A program made the position numbers and the translations under genes. Under the pieces are notes generated by a model that did no database searches, had not been told where the DNA came from, and saw only the letters and a program-made list of their open reading frames with translations. 64,000 bases of DNA from Elusimicrobia bacterium RIFOXYA2_FULL_47_53 (lineage in GTDB: Bacteria; Elusimicrobiota; Endomicrobiia; Endomicrobiales; XYA2-FULL-47-53): positions 62,001-126,000 of the forward strand of contig MGVE01000011.1 in assembly GCA_001800315.1 (NCBI GenBank). Direction: 5' to 3'. Positions 9,624 to 18,525 of this stretch are shown in pieces. The number at the start of each line of letters is the position of its first letter. Position 1 is the first letter of the stretch.

Positions 9624-10352
9624 ATGCCTCATTTCTTTGTGCCTCCCGAAAAAATCAATCAGAATAAATTTGTTATTGAAGGTTCGCAGGCTCGCCACCT
9701 TGCCATCGTAAGAAGGATAAAAAAGGGAAGCGGCCTGGATATATTTGACGGTACGGGGAAATCCTTTTCTGCGGTCGTAACCTCCGTGTCAAAAGACCGC
9801 GTGGAAGGGGATGTGATTAAACCTCTGCCTGCCGCGGAACCAAAAATTAAAGTTCACCTGTACTCGGCCGTTCCGAAGGGTGATCGTTTTGACTGGCTTG
9901 TGGAAAAGGCTTCCGAGCTCGGCATATCTTCTATTGTTCCGCTGATCTGCGGGAGAAGCCAGTTGAGGGATTTTTCGGAGGCGAAGGTGGAAAGATGGCG
10001 CAGGCTTTCCGCTTCGGCTTCCGAGCAGAGCCGCCGCGGCGACATAATGAAGATATCAGGTCCCTCGGATTTTGCCGTCGCGTTAAAACAAATTCCGGAG
10101 AATTCCGCGAGCATTATCCCATGGGAAGGGGAAGATAAGGGCGCGATTGAAACTGTATTCAGCAAAATTATCAAATCAGACGAGGTTAATATATTTATCG
10201 GCCCCGAGGGCGGCTTTGATCCCGCCGAGATAGAGCTTGCCGTAGAACACGGAGTAATTCCCGTGACTCTGGGCGAATCCGTCCTGAGGGTTGAGACCGC
10301 GGCAATAGTATCGGCGGTGCTCGTTTTAAATTTTTTCGGCGGTTATAAATGA
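9624..10352 (+). CDS. rsmE: 16S rRNA m3U1498 methyltransferase RsmE
   Basis: A 242-residue SPOUT methyltransferase that modifies U1498 of 16S rRNA. An N-terminal PUA-like domain (MPHFFVPPEKINQNKFVIEGSQARHL region) precedes the knotted domain with GPEGGF near 191 and LGESVLRVETA near 215-225, the S-adenosylmethionine-binding loops. Position after dnaJ and directly before mtaB is a common bacterial arrangement. It overlaps mtaB by 4 bases (ATGA). No strong ribosome site precedes its ATG, so translation may depend on the upstream gene. Confidence 0.93.
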   Translation: MPHFFVPPEKINQNKFVIEGSQARHLAIVRRIKKGSGLDIFDGTGKSFSAVVTSVSKDRVEGDVIKPLPAAEPKIKVHLYSAVPKGDRFDWLVEKASELGISSIVPLICGRSQLRDFSEAKVERWRRLSASASEQSRRGDIMKISGPSDFAVALKQIPENSASIIPWEGEDKGAIETVFSKIIKSDEVNIFIGPEGGFDPAEIELAVEHGVIPVTLGESVLRVETAAIVSAVLVLNFFGGYK

Positions 10353-11524
10353 AAGCGTATGTTCATACTTTCGGCTGCAAGGTGAATCAGTACGATTCCC
10401 AGAAAATAAAAGAAAATCTGATCTCCTCCGGCTACGAACTCTCCGACGATATTTTCTCCGCCGACTTGGTTTTGCTTAATACCTGCACGGTGACCGGCGA
10501 AGCCGACCGCCAGGCCAGACAGCTTTTGAGAAAAACCCTGAGCCGCAACCCAGGCGCCAGGTTGTATGTGGCGGGCTGTTACGCGAAGCGCTCTCTTGAA
10601 GAATTGAAAAGCATTTCTCCTAAAATTGAGGTTTATAATTTCCCTGTTGCCGGAGAAAATAAATCCGCGATAACTGAATTTGAAGGGCGTTCAAGAGCCT
10701 TTGTTAAAATCCAGGACGGCTGTGACGCCTTTTGCTCATATTGCATAGTCCCGTATGTGCGTTCTCAAATGTGGAGCAAGCCGCGCGCGGAGGTCCTTTC
10801 GGAAATTAAACAGCTTGTGGATAAAGGCTACCCGGAGGTGGTTCTTTCCGGTGTCAGACTGGGTAAATACGAAGGCGGCCTTCCCGCCATTATTGAAAGC
10901 ATTTTAAATATTAGGGGGGATTTCAGGATAAGGCTTTCTTCACTTGAAGCGCTTGAAATAAGTGATGAACTTTTAAAGCTTATGAAATCCGAGGAAGACA
11001 GGATCTGCCGGCACCTGCATATACCTCTGCAGTCCGGGAGCGGCAGAATTCTTAAGGCTATGAACCGGCCTTACACAAAAGAGCAATTCCTGGGGTTGAT
11101 TAAGCGCGTGAAAGCCGCTCTTCCCGATTGTTCAATAACTACGGATGTTATTGTCGGGTTCCCGGGCGAGACGGAAGCGGATTTCGGCGAGACCTGCGCT
11201 TTCGTGCGGGAAGCCGCCTTTTCCCGGCTTCATGTTTTCAGGTATTCTTCAAGGCCCGGCACAAAATCCGAGCAAATGCCCGGAGTCCTTTCCGGAGATG
11301 AACTGCGGAAAAGAGCCGCTGTGCTTTCGGATATTGACGCCGGTTTAAGAAATGAATTCGCCCTGCGGTTTGATGGCGCTGAAATGTACGCGGTTAAAGA
11401 CGGAGGGGATTCCTGCCTGACATCCAACTATATCAGGGCGTTTTTGGATAACCCTCCGGAAAAGAAACTGTTTAAAGTGGCGCTTTCGGCCGGTGACGGG
11501 GTCCCCAGAGCCAGCCTGCTTTAA
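10349..11524 (+). CDS. mtaB: tRNA t6A37 methylthiotransferase MtaB
   Basis: A 391-residue radical SAM methylthiotransferase. The N-terminal domain carries the three auxiliary-cluster cysteines (FGCKVNQYDS, NTCTVTGEADRQARQ, VAGCYAK). The radical SAM core has CDAFCSYC. The GCKVNQ and NTCTVT signatures fit the MtaB branch (converts t6A to ms2t6A at position 37) better than MiaB. The C-terminal TRAM-like region is short, which makes the protein somewhat smaller than typical members. It is the last gene of the heat-shock operon stretch, and a new promoter follows at 11561. Confidence 0.88.
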   Translation: MKAYVHTFGCKVNQYDSQKIKENLISSGYELSDDIFSADLVLLNTCTVTGEADRQARQLLRKTLSRNPGARLYVAGCYAKRSLEELKSISPKIEVYNFPVAGENKSAITEFEGRSRAFVKIQDGCDAFCSYCIVPYVRSQMWSKPRAEVLSEIKQLVDKGYPEVVLSGVRLGKYEGGLPAIIESILNIRGDFRIRLSSLEALEISDELLKLMKSEEDRICRHLHIPLQSGSGRILKAMNRPYTKEQFLGLIKRVKAALPDCSITTDVIVGFPGETEADFGETCAFVREAAFSRLHVFRYSSRPGTKSEQMPGVLSGDELRKRAAVLSDIDAGLRNEFALRFDGAEMYAVKDGGDSCLTSNYIRAFLDNPPEKKLFKVALSAGDGVPRASLL

Positions 11525-11540
11525 CCTACCGGGTGTTCCT

Positions 11541-11556
11541 GCGCTAATTTTAGCGC
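11541..11556 (+). terminator. Short inverted repeat, weak terminator candidate after mtaB
   Basis: GCGCTAA and TTAGCGC form a perfect 7-base inverted repeat with two bases between them. A realistic hairpin would have 6 pairs and a 4-base loop. No T-tract follows, so intrinsic termination is doubtful. Confidence 0.3.
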
Positions 11557-11560
11557 GCTC

Positions 11561-11589
11561 TTGAAATAAATATTAAATTCTGTTATAAT
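11561..11589 (+). promoter_or_regulatory. Promoter of the HIT gene (leaderless start)
   Basis: TTGAAA at 11561-11566, a 17-base spacer and TATAAT at 11584-11589. The HIT start codon begins only 7 bases after the -10 box, so the predicted first transcribed base is at or next to the A of ATG. Confidence 0.8.
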
Positions 11590-11596
11590 ACGCGAT

Positions 11597-11938
11597 ATGA
11601 GTTGCCTGTTTTGCAAGATAATAAACAGGGAAGTTGTTTCTACTATTGTCTTTGAAAACGACAATATTCTTGCTTTTAGGGATATCGGGCCTCAGGCTCC
11701 GGTGCATATACTGATTATTCCCAAGAGGCATATTTCCGGGTTGAACGGTGTAACGCCTGACGACAATCAACTGCTTGGCGAGATACAAAATGTTGCCAGG
11801 GAAATCGCCCGATCCGAAAAAATTGACAAAAGCGGTTACCGTTTGGTGTGCAACTGCGGGCAGGATGCCGGACAGGCCGTGGAACACATTCATTATCATC
11901 TGCTCGGCGGAAGAAAGTTCGGCTGGCCCCCGGGTTAA
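11597..11938 (+). CDS. HIT family protein (histidine triad nucleotide-binding)
   Basis: A 113-residue HINT-like protein. It has CXXC near the N-terminus (SCLFCKI), the HILIIPKRHI segment and the histidine triad HIHYHLLGG (H97, H99, H101). Family members hydrolyse purine nucleoside phosphoramidates or adenylates; the physiological substrate is usually unknown. There is no ribosome-binding site and no room for one, because the promoter -10 box ends 7 bases before the ATG. rpsU follows after 47 bases and has its own strong ribosome site. Confidence 0.92.
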   Translation: MSCLFCKIINREVVSTIVFENDNILAFRDIGPQAPVHILIIPKRHISGLNGVTPDDNQLLGEIQNVAREIARSEKIDKSGYRLVCNCGQDAGQAVEHIHYHLLGGRKFGWPPG

Positions 11939-11985
11939 ATTTTTAAAAAATAAAATCAGAAGTTTGGAAAGGTGGTGCTTAAATA

Positions 11986-12192
11986 ATGGTTAATGTCAGG
12001 GTTCGTGAAGGCGAATCCATTGAAGAAGCTATCCGACGCTTCAAAAGAGAATGCGAAAGAAACGGGATCATGCAGGAGATAAAAAAGCGTGAATTCTACC
12101 GCGCCCCGAGCGTTGTTCGTAAAGAGAAACTCGCCGAGGCAAAGAGAAAGATACGCCGCAGAATGGTAAAAGAAAACAGATGGGCCCGGTAA
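11986..12192 (+). CDS. rpsU: 30S ribosomal protein S21
   Basis: A 68-residue, very basic protein with the family N-terminus VNVRVREGESIEEAIRRFKR and an Arg/Lys-rich C-terminus. S21 joins the 30S platform near the anti-Shine-Dalgarno region. AAAGGTGGTG lies upstream as a ribosome site. The order rpsU, then dnaG and rpoD, recalls the macromolecular-synthesis operon of proteobacteria, here with a NIF3-like gene inserted between. Confidence 0.95.
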   Translation: MVNVRVREGESIEEAIRRFKRECERNGIMQEIKKREFYRAPSVVRKEKLAEAKRKIRRRMVKENRWAR

Positions 12193-12316
12193 TTATCGGC
12201 CCTGCGCTTTGTTTAACGCTGTTTTCAGGGCAATGCGCCTGTCAAATCCTGCCAAATGATAGTCTCACCCTGGCGGGATATTTGTAAGATATAGCTGCTG
12301 TTAGGCCAAATACTGA

Positions 12317-13276
12317 ATGAAACTCAGAGAGCTGTACAATTTCTTCATAGAGTATGGGATCAAAAATGATCCCCGCGGAGAGGCTTTTGTAAAAAACCTG
12401 CTTAAAAAAGAGCAGGACGGTTTTCAAAAACTCAGCGCGGTTGAGAAAGAGGATTATGACAGCGAAAAGCTGTCTAATCCTTATCTTGATTCCAGGATAC
12501 TCTACGGCACAGGCGATGAAGAAGTCAAGTCAATTATCGCCGGTATTGATATAGAAACCTCCGAGGTTCTTCTTGCCGATACCCTGAAAGCCAAGGGTAT
12601 AAAGCTTGATCTGATCCTGACCCATCACCCGGAAGGCCACGCTTACGCCACATTTTATAAAGTTATGGGAATGCAGGCGGATATTTTTCATCGTCTCGGC
12701 GTTCCCATAAATGTCGCCGAAAAGCTCGTGGATAAAAGGGAAAGAGAAGTCGGCAGAAAGGTAATGCCTCAGAACCATTCGCGTGCGGTTGACGCGGCGA
12801 AACTCCTTGGCATTCCTTTTGTTTCAGCTCATACGGTGGCGGACAACCAGGTCAGCGGTTACCTGCAGAAGCTTTTTGACGAAAAGTCGCCTTCCTCTCT
12901 TGCCGATATACTCAGTATATTAAAAGCGATCCCGGAATACGCCGATGCCGCGAAAAACGGCGCCGGGCCGGTGATATTCAGCGGCTCTAAAGAGTCGCGT
13001 CCGGGCAGAATATTCGTGGATATGACCGGCGGCACTGAAGGCCCGAAAGAGGTGCTAGAAAAACTCGCGGACGCCGGCGTTGGCACCATTGTCGGCATGC
13101 ACATGAGCGAAGAGCATTTCAAAGCGGCTGAAGCGTGCCATCTGAATGTAGTTATAGCAGGCCATATTTCATCGGATAACCTGGGCCTGAACCTGCTGCT
13201 TGACGGCGTTGAAGGCAGATTCGGCAAGCTTGATGTAATTGACTGTTCCGGTTTCAGGCGGGTTAAAAGAAGTTAG
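12317..13276 (+). CDS. NIF3-like dinuclear metal-centre protein
   Basis: A 319-residue member of the NIF3/YbgI/DUF34 family. The metal-binding blocks are LILTHHPEGHA (near 97-107) in the first half and GMHMSEEHFKAA with VIAGHISSDN in the last quarter. The middle contains an acidic segment. The function is unproved across the family; roles as a metal-dependent hydrolase or GTP cyclohydrolase-like protein have been proposed. The ATG has no recognisable ribosome site (upstream GGCCAAATACTGA). It sits directly before dnaG and rpoD, a common bacterial neighbourhood. Confidence 0.82.
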   Translation: MKLRELYNFFIEYGIKNDPRGEAFVKNLLKKEQDGFQKLSAVEKEDYDSEKLSNPYLDSRILYGTGDEEVKSIIAGIDIETSEVLLADTLKAKGIKLDLILTHHPEGHAYATFYKVMGMQADIFHRLGVPINVAEKLVDKREREVGRKVMPQNHSRAVDAAKLLGIPFVSAHTVADNQVSGYLQKLFDEKSPSSLADILSILKAIPEYADAAKNGAGPVIFSGSKESRPGRIFVDMTGGTEGPKEVLEKLADAGVGTIVGMHMSEEHFKAAEACHLNVVIAGHISSDNLGLNLLLDGVEGRFGKLDVIDCSGFRRVKRS

Positions 13277-13297
13277 TCGGCTTTAGGACGGCAGTTT

Positions 13298-15046
13298 ATG
13301 GCCATTTCACCTGAAACAATTGATCAGATTCGTCTGGCTACGGATATAGCTGAAGTTGTAAGAGAATATATCCCGACATTGAAAAAGTCCGGCAGGAATT
13401 GGAAGTCAGTCTGCCCTTTTCATAGTGAAAAAACGCCTTCTTTCATGGTCAGCTCCGAAAAGGGTATTTTTCATTGTTTCGGATGCCACGCGGGCGGGGA
13501 TGTTTTTAAGTTTGTTTCGCTTATTGATAACCTTACCTGGCCGGAAGCCGTAAACAAACTGGCGGCCAGGGCGGGAATCTCCGTAAAAGAAAATACGGAA
13601 GACATATTGAAACGGTCGGATAAACAGAAAATATACGACCTTCTTGAAGACGCTGCGGCTTTCTATTCAAGATGCCTTAAAGAAACCAGTGACGGTTCTT
13701 TGATAATTAAATATCTCGCGAAACGCGGAGTCAGCGATAAAGCCATAGAGGATTTCGGGCTTGGATTCGCGCCATACGGCTCGCTGGTGCAGGCGGCTCT
13801 TAAAAAGGGATATTCCTACACGCAGTTAACGGACGCGGGCCTTGTGACCAAGACCGAGAAGGGCACTTATTTTGAGTACATGTCCGGCAGGCTTGTGTTC
13901 CCGATTAAGGACGCTCAGGGCAGGGTAGTGGCTTTCGGCGGGCGCGCCATGAAAGACGACAATCCCAAATATATAAACTCTCCCGAGTCAAAAGTCTACT
14001 CCAAGTCAATGCACCTTTACGGCCTTCAGCAGGCGATACCCGAGCTCAGGATATCAAAGCATATCATTGTGCTTGAGGGGTATATGGATGTGGTCTTGAC
14101 TCACCAGCTCGGCATAACAAATACAGTAGCGACCCTCGGCACAGCCCTGACTCCTCAGCACGCGAAGCTGATCGGCCGTTACGCCGACAATGTAACGGTA
14201 ATATTTGACCCCGACTCGGCCGGTGACCTTGCGACCAGAAGGGCGATAGAAGTTTTTATTGACACGGATCTTAACACGAAAATTGTTTCCATGCCGGACG
14301 GCCTTGATCCGGACGAATACGCTTTGAAAGTTAAAAAAGAAGGTTTTGACAAATATCTTCAGTCCAACTCGCGCACGGCGATAGAATTTTTGGTTTACAA
14401 AGGCCTTGAGAAGTGGGGCAGGGACAGTACCGAACACAAAATTAAGTTAACTCAGGATATAATTCCGTTTATCGCTAAAGTCGGCAACGAGATACTCAGG
14501 ATGGAGTGGGTTAAGTATTTAGCCCAGGAAACCGGAACCTCGGAAGAGGCGGTATTAAACGAACTTAAGAAAACTATAAAGGCCGAGCGCTCTCCCAGAT
14601 TAATGAAAAACAGGGTTCAGCCGCCGGGCGCCTCGCAGCCAAGGATGAAGTTAAGGGGCGTGGAGGAGGAAATTCTTCAGGTTTTGTTTTCGTCCCCTGA
14701 GCTGTGTGCAAAATTGACCGCGGACGATTTTAGCGACGAAAGAAATAAAAAAGTATTTTCACTGCTCAGCGCGGGAACCGCTCCGTCAGAGATTTCCGCG
14801 GGATTTAAAGACGAAGATTCGGAGTGGATAACCGAGCTTGTGCTTGAAGAAAGAGGGTTTGGTTCCCCGGAGCAGGTTCTGTCCGGCCTTTTAAAGCATA
14901 AGAGGCATAAGGATCTGGAAGTTAAAAGGCAGCAGCTTGAATCCGAAGTAAATCTTATGATAAGCGGGAAAATACCGCTTAACAACGCTAAATTGCAGCT
15001 ATACAATGAACTTAACAAGCAGCTTAAAGGTTCGGAGAAAATATAG
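13298..15046 (+). CDS. dnaG: DNA primase
   Basis: A 582-residue primase that makes RNA primers for replication. The N-terminal CHC2 zinc site is C39, H42, C60 and C63. The TOPRIM core has VLEGYMDVV and FDPDSAGDLATRRA, with the acidic metal-binding residues present. The C-terminal helicase-interaction region (about 450-582) is poorly conserved, as usual. AGGA at 13285-13288 supports the ATG. The stop is followed without a gap by the rpoD start, so the two are coupled. Confidence 0.96.
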   Translation: MAISPETIDQIRLATDIAEVVREYIPTLKKSGRNWKSVCPFHSEKTPSFMVSSEKGIFHCFGCHAGGDVFKFVSLIDNLTWPEAVNKLAARAGISVKENTEDILKRSDKQKIYDLLEDAAAFYSRCLKETSDGSLIIKYLAKRGVSDKAIEDFGLGFAPYGSLVQAALKKGYSYTQLTDAGLVTKTEKGTYFEYMSGRLVFPIKDAQGRVVAFGGRAMKDDNPKYINSPESKVYSKSMHLYGLQQAIPELRISKHIIVLEGYMDVVLTHQLGITNTVATLGTALTPQHAKLIGRYADNVTVIFDPDSAGDLATRRAIEVFIDTDLNTKIVSMPDGLDPDEYALKVKKEGFDKYLQSNSRTAIEFLVYKGLEKWGRDSTEHKIKLTQDIIPFIAKVGNEILRMEWVKYLAQETGTSEEAVLNELKKTIKAERSPRLMKNRVQPPGASQPRMKLRGVEEEILQVLFSSPELCAKLTADDFSDERNKKVFSLLSAGTAPSEISAGFKDEDSEWITELVLEERGFGSPEQVLSGLLKHKRHKDLEVKRQQLESEVNLMISGKIPLNNAKLQLYNELNKQLKGSEKI

Positions 15047-16768
15047 ATGAACAAAAAAGACTCAAAATTTAAAAGCCTCATAGACGCCGGCAAAGAGCAC
15101 GGTTTCTTGACCTATGACGAGATAAATAAGGGCATACCCGTGACCACTATATCCGCCGATGAATTGGATAAATTTTTCGGCACGCTGGATGATATGGGAA
15201 TAACTGTGGTGGAACAGCAGAAGGATTTCGTTCCCAAGGCCGCGGAAATGCCGGTTCAGGAAGTTCAGCATCATCAGGAGAGCGAAGAAGAGATAACCAA
15301 TCCGGTCAGAATGTACTTAAGCGAGATGGCAAAAGTCGCGCTTTTGGACAGGGGAACGGAGGTAATGCTCGCGAAAAGCATCCGCGAGAACGAGCGCCTG
15401 TTAAAGCAACTGGTGCTGGAATCGCCTCTCATTTTAAAGGAGATCCGGAACTGGGAAACATTGATCAGCCAGCAGGAAATGACTCCCAAAGAACTGATGC
15501 CCAGGGGAAGAAAATCCGTCTCTCAGCTGCGCCGCATGCGCGTGAAAATCAGAAAAGCCGTAAAGGATATAAGCAAATGCGAGCACAAAATAATCAAGCT
15601 GACCGCCAAGCTTAATAAGAAAAATATCACGGACCGCGCTCAGGTTAAAATAAACACGCAAATTTCCGCGCAGAACGCCAAGATTATCAGCCTTATAATT
15701 GGTTTGAATTTAAATCAGGATAAAATAAAAAGGCTTATAAATAAGATTAAAACCACGGCCCAGAAAATCAGGGAGCTTGAGGAAGAGATTCAGCGGTATG
15801 AGCGCAGGCTTAAGATACCTCACACAAAGTTTTTGAGCCTCTACAGGTCGGCAAAAGCCAGGCGGTTGTCAGTCAATGATTTTAAGCGCCAGACAGGTTT
15901 CAATCTCTCGGCGGTTGAGTCAATGGTTGAGAACCTTACGGGCGTTATGGAGCGCCAGAAACATATTGACGAAGGGTTGGTGATCCCGCGGGAAAAACTG
16001 CTGGATACCGATATACGCATCAGGCAGCTTGAAGAAGTCATTCATGAAGACAAAATGAAGCTGATAGAGGCTAACTTCAGGCTGGTTGTTTCCATAGCTA
16101 AAAAACATGTCGGCATGAGCAATCTTGAGCTTTCGGACCTCATTCAGGAAGGCAATCTCGGCCTTTCCAAAGCGGTTGAAAAATTTGAATGGAAGAGGGG
16201 CTTTAAGTTTTCCACCTACGCCACCTGGTGGATCAGGCAGTCCATTAACCGCGCCATCGCCGATCAGGCAAGGACTATAAGAATTCCGGTTCACATGAAG
16301 GAGCTTATATCCAAGCTTACGAAAATTAAGAAAAAATATCAGCAGGAAAACGGCCGCGAGCCGGATATAGAAGAATACACAAGGCTGCTCAGAATGTCTT
16401 CGGACCGGGTCAGAAAAGTCCTGAAAATGATGCAGGAGCCGATCTCTCTGGCGACCCCGGTGGGAGAGGAAGAAGATTCAAGGCTTGAAGATTTTATTGA
16501 GGATCACAGCAATCCCAGCCCCGTTCAGAAGACTCACGAGTACCGGCTTCAGATTGAAATAGAAAAAGTTCTCTGCACGCTGACGCCCAGAGAGGCCGAC
16601 ATTATCAGGCTGCGCTACGGCATCGGTGTCGGTTACCCCAGGACACTTGAAGAAGTCGGCAAGATTTTCGGGGTTACCAGAGAGCGCGTCAGGCAGATTG
16701 AAGCGAAAGCTATCCGCAAATTAAGGCATCCTTCGCGCAGTAAAATGCTGCGTGAATATATGGAATAA
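15047..16768 (+). CDS. rpoD: Primary RNA polymerase sigma factor (sigma70/RpoD)
   Basis: A 573-residue group 1 sigma factor. Region 1.1 is at about 1-80, region 1.2 has [20 protein letters not shown] (about 86-105), region 2 has [14 protein letters not shown] and [20 protein letters not shown] (the -10 and melting residues), and regions 3 and 4 follow, with [20 protein letters not shown] as the -35 reader. Between 1.2 and 2 lies a long Lys/Ile/Gln-rich, probably coiled-coil spacer (about 150-330). The consensus TTGACA/TATAAT promoters in this window are what such a sigma factor should recognise. Confidence 0.97.
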   Translation: MNKKDSKFKSLIDAGKEHGFLTYDEINKGIPVTTISADELDKFFGTLDDMGITVVEQQKDFVPKAAEMPVQEVQHHQESEEEITNPVRMYLSEMAKVALLDRGTEVMLAKSIRENERLLKQLVLESPLILKEIRNWETLISQQEMTPKELMPRGRKSVSQLRRMRVKIRKAVKDISKCEHKIIKLTAKLNKKNITDRAQVKINTQISAQNAKIISLIIGLNLNQDKIKRLINKIKTTAQKIRELEEEIQRYERRLKIPHTKFLSLYRSAKARRLSVNDFKRQTGFNLSAVESMVENLTGVMERQKHIDEGLVIPREKLLDTDIRIRQLEEVIHEDKMKLIEANFRLVVSIAKKHVGMSNLELSDLIQEGNLGLSKAVEKFEWKRGFKFSTYATWWIRQSINRAIADQARTIRIPVHMKELISKLTKIKKKYQQENGREPDIEEYTRLLRMSSDRVRKVLKMMQEPISLATPVGEEEDSRLEDFIEDHSNPSPVQKTHEYRLQIEIEKVLCTLTPREADIIRLRYGIGVGYPRTLEEVGKIFGVTRERVRQIEAKAIRKLRHPSRSKMLREYME

Positions 16769-16775
16769 GGAAAAC

Positions 16776-16849
16776 GGGCCTGTAGCTCAGTTGGTTAGAG
16801 CAATCGACTCATAATCGATTGGTCGTAGGTTCAAGTCCTACCAGGCCCA
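16776..16849 (+). tRNA. tRNA-Ile2 (CAU anticodon, lysidine type)
   Basis: A 74-base cloverleaf: acceptor GGGCCTG/CAGGCCC with discriminator A, D stem GCTC/GAGC, anticodon stem ATCGA/TCGAT, T arm GTAGG/CCTAC. The loop CTCATAA gives a CAU anticodon. The body (variable loop TGGTC, T loop TTCAAGT) looks like bacterial tRNA-Ile2, whose C34 is changed to lysidine by TilS to read AUA, and less like elongator or initiator tRNA-Met. CCA is not encoded. Confidence 0.85.
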
Positions 16850-16903
16850 ATAAGTTTTTAAATTTTATTTTAGCCGTGTTCCTGAGCGATGTGTTGTCCC
16901 ATA

Positions 16904-16975
16904 GGGTAGTTAGCTCAGCGGAAGAGCACTCGCCTCACACGCGAGTGGCCGCAGGTTCAAATCCTGCACTACCCA
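16904..16975 (+). tRNA. tRNA-Val (CAC)
   Basis: A 72-base cloverleaf: acceptor GGGTAGT/ACTACCC with discriminator A, D stem GCTC/GAGC, anticodon stem CTCGC/GCGAG, T arm GCAGG/CCTGC. Loop CTCACAC carries anticodon CAC. CCA is not encoded. It lies 54 bases after tRNA-Ile2 and directly before the zinc-ribbon gene. Confidence 0.93.
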
Positions 16976-16997
16976 TTAAATTTAACCGGAAGGTGAA

Positions 16998-17714
16998 ATG
17001 TCAGACAATAAGAATAAGCTTAAAATGCTCGTGGCCCTTCAGGAAAAGGATAAAGCTATTGACGCTCTGCGCGCCAGGGCTGACGCGATACCCAGGGCCA
17101 TTGAAGAGCAGAAGGCTTTACTGCAGCAGGTAAAAGGGGCCTCCGACGACGCGAAAAAGTCTCTTACTCACCTTCAGATGCAGAAGAAGGAAAAAGAGAT
17201 GGACCTTGACGCGAAAGAAAACGAGATACGCAAGCACGGCAATGAATTGAATGCCGTTAAAACAAACGATGCCTATAAGGCCCTGTTGACCTCTATTGAC
17301 GCGGCAAAAAAACAGAAGGCGTCTCTTGAGGACGAAATACTGGTTATAATGGAGTCTATTGAAAAAGAAGCAGCCGCCTCAAAAGACAGCGATAAACTGA
17401 TAAAAACCCGCGAGGCAGAAGTCGCGCAGGTTATCTCAGGCCTTGAAGCAGACCTCTCAAAGTTAAACGGGGAGATCGCGGCTCTTGAAACCGAAAGAAA
17501 TGCTTTTGCCTCAACTCTTCCCAAGGATATTTTAAGCAATTACGATTATATAAGGTCGGCGCGCGGCGGTGTGGCTGTAGTCCCGATTGACGGTGGCAAC
17601 TGCGGCGGATGCCATATAGCCTTAAGGCCTGCCACAATAAATGATGTTTCAAAGTGTCAGGAGATAGTTTCCTGCGACAGCTGTTCAAGAATTCTTTTCA
17701 AGCATGAAGATTAA
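16998..17714 (+). CDS. Coiled-coil protein with C4-type zinc ribbon (DUF164/CT398-like)
   Basis: A 238-residue protein. Residues 1-180 are almost entirely charged heptad-like helix, predicting a long antiparallel coiled coil. The C-terminus has a four-cysteine zinc ribbon (CGGCH, then C-EIVSCDSC). This matches the CT398 family, which is widespread in bacteria, often next to NIF3-like and RNase H genes as here. The molecular function is unknown; links to secretion or flagellar proteins have been suggested in other species. It overlaps the RNase H gene by 11 bases. Confidence 0.85.
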   Translation: MSDNKNKLKMLVALQEKDKAIDALRARADAIPRAIEEQKALLQQVKGASDDAKKSLTHLQMQKKEKEMDLDAKENEIRKHGNELNAVKTNDAYKALLTSIDAAKKQKASLEDEILVIMESIEKEAAASKDSDKLIKTREAEVAQVISGLEADLSKLNGEIAALETERNAFASTLPKDILSNYDYIRSARGGVAVVPIDGGNCGGCHIALRPATINDVSKCQEIVSCDSCSRILFKHED

Positions 17715-18108
17715 TCTATATACTGACGGGGCTTCAAGGGGAAATCCGGGCCATGCGGGAATAGGCGTTGTAGCCCTGGATGAAAGCGGTTCTCAGATTG
17801 ATTCATATTATGAGTATATCGGGCACGCTACTAACAATGTGGCGGAATACAGGGCGCTTATTTCGGGCCTTGTGCTGGCTCAGAAATACCTGCCTTGTTC
17901 TTTAAATGTTTTCATGGACTCCGAGCTTCTGGTTAATCAGATGAAGGGGCTTTATAAAGTTAAATCGGAGCAGCTGGCGGTATTTAATTCCGAGGCCAGG
18001 GTGCATACCCTTAAATTTGAAAAAGTCGTTTTTGAGTATATACCGAGAGAAAAGAATAAAGCCGCCGACAAGCTGGCGAATCTGGCTATAGACAGCAAAT
18101 CAAAATAA
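17704..18108 (+). CDS. rnhA: Ribonuclease HI family protein
   Basis: A 134-residue RNase H fold enzyme that cuts RNA in RNA-DNA hybrids. The catalytic DEDD set is visible as D8 (YTDGASRGNPG), E48 (NNVAEYRA), D72 (VFMDSELL) and D122 (KAADKLAN). It is short and lacks the basic protrusion of E. coli RNase HI, like many Bacillus YpdQ/archaeal-type members. RNase P RNA begins 7 bases after its stop. Confidence 0.88.
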   Translation: MKINLYTDGASRGNPGHAGIGVVALDESGSQIDSYYEYIGHATNNVAEYRALISGLVLAQKYLPCSLNVFMDSELLVNQMKGLYKVKSEQLAVFNSEARVHTLKFEKVVFEYIPREKNKAADKLANLAIDSKSK

Positions 18109-18114
18109 ATAGTA

Positions 18115-18459
18115 CCGGATGCAACTGTAAGATCGCCCGCGGGTTCCCGCGGGAGGAAAGTCCGAACTTCATCCCCGCGCTTCGCGGCGGAAACGGTAGT
18201 GGGTAATCCCCACCGTTCGTCAAATTAATGGCGAAAGAGGTGCGAACAGCGACGCTTTTCGCCGAAAGGCGGAAAGGCTCCCCGAGGGGAGTAATTTTCG
18301 TACAGCCCGGAAACGGGTAAGCGAAAAGTGAAACGGCCAAATCCTTACTGGGAAGCAAGGCGATGTCTGCCGCTTGACCTGAAAGAGAAATCTCTCAGGC
18401 AGAGAAATGATCTTAGCCGCTAACAGCGGTACAGAATTCGGTGTATAGGTTGCATCCGG
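18115..18459 (+). ncRNA. rnpB: RNase P RNA (bacterial type A)
   Basis: A 345-base RNA that cleaves tRNA 5' leaders. The ends CCGGATGCAAC (18115-18125) and GTTGCATCCGG (18449-18459) form a perfect 11-pair P1 helix. The universal 5' core GAGGAAAGTCCGAACTTC lies near 18162, and the matching 3' core with ACAGAATTCGGTGTATAG lies at 18431-18448 (P4 partners). GC-rich P3 and P12-like hairpins are also visible. It starts 7 bases after the RNase H gene and is followed by its own terminator. Confidence 0.95.
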
Positions 18460-18461
18460 TT

Positions 18462-18494
18462 ATACCCAAGCTCCGAATATCGGGGTTTGGGTAT
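18462..18494 (+). terminator. Terminator hairpin of rnpB
   Basis: ATACCCAA (18462-18469) pairs fully with TTGGGTAT (18487-18494). Inside it CTCCG pairs with CGGGG around loop AATAT, after a single unpaired base on each side. AATTATTT follows, a weak T-tract. Confidence 0.75.
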
Positions 18495-18525
18495 AATTAT
18501 TTAACCCTGCTTTAAGGAGGCACAC

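Noticed and set aside
12193-12316. Riboswitch or terminator in the rpsU-NIF3 gap
   Set aside because: Only loose inverted repeats (GCCCTG/CAGGGC with a 21-base loop, CCTGCCA/TGGCGGG) are visible; no T-tract or known aptamer pattern.
16776-16849. Reading the CAU tRNA as elongator or initiator tRNA-Met
   Set aside because: The TGGTC variable loop, the TTCAAGT loop and the anticodon stem resemble tRNA-Ile2, and a fully paired acceptor excludes a typical initiator.
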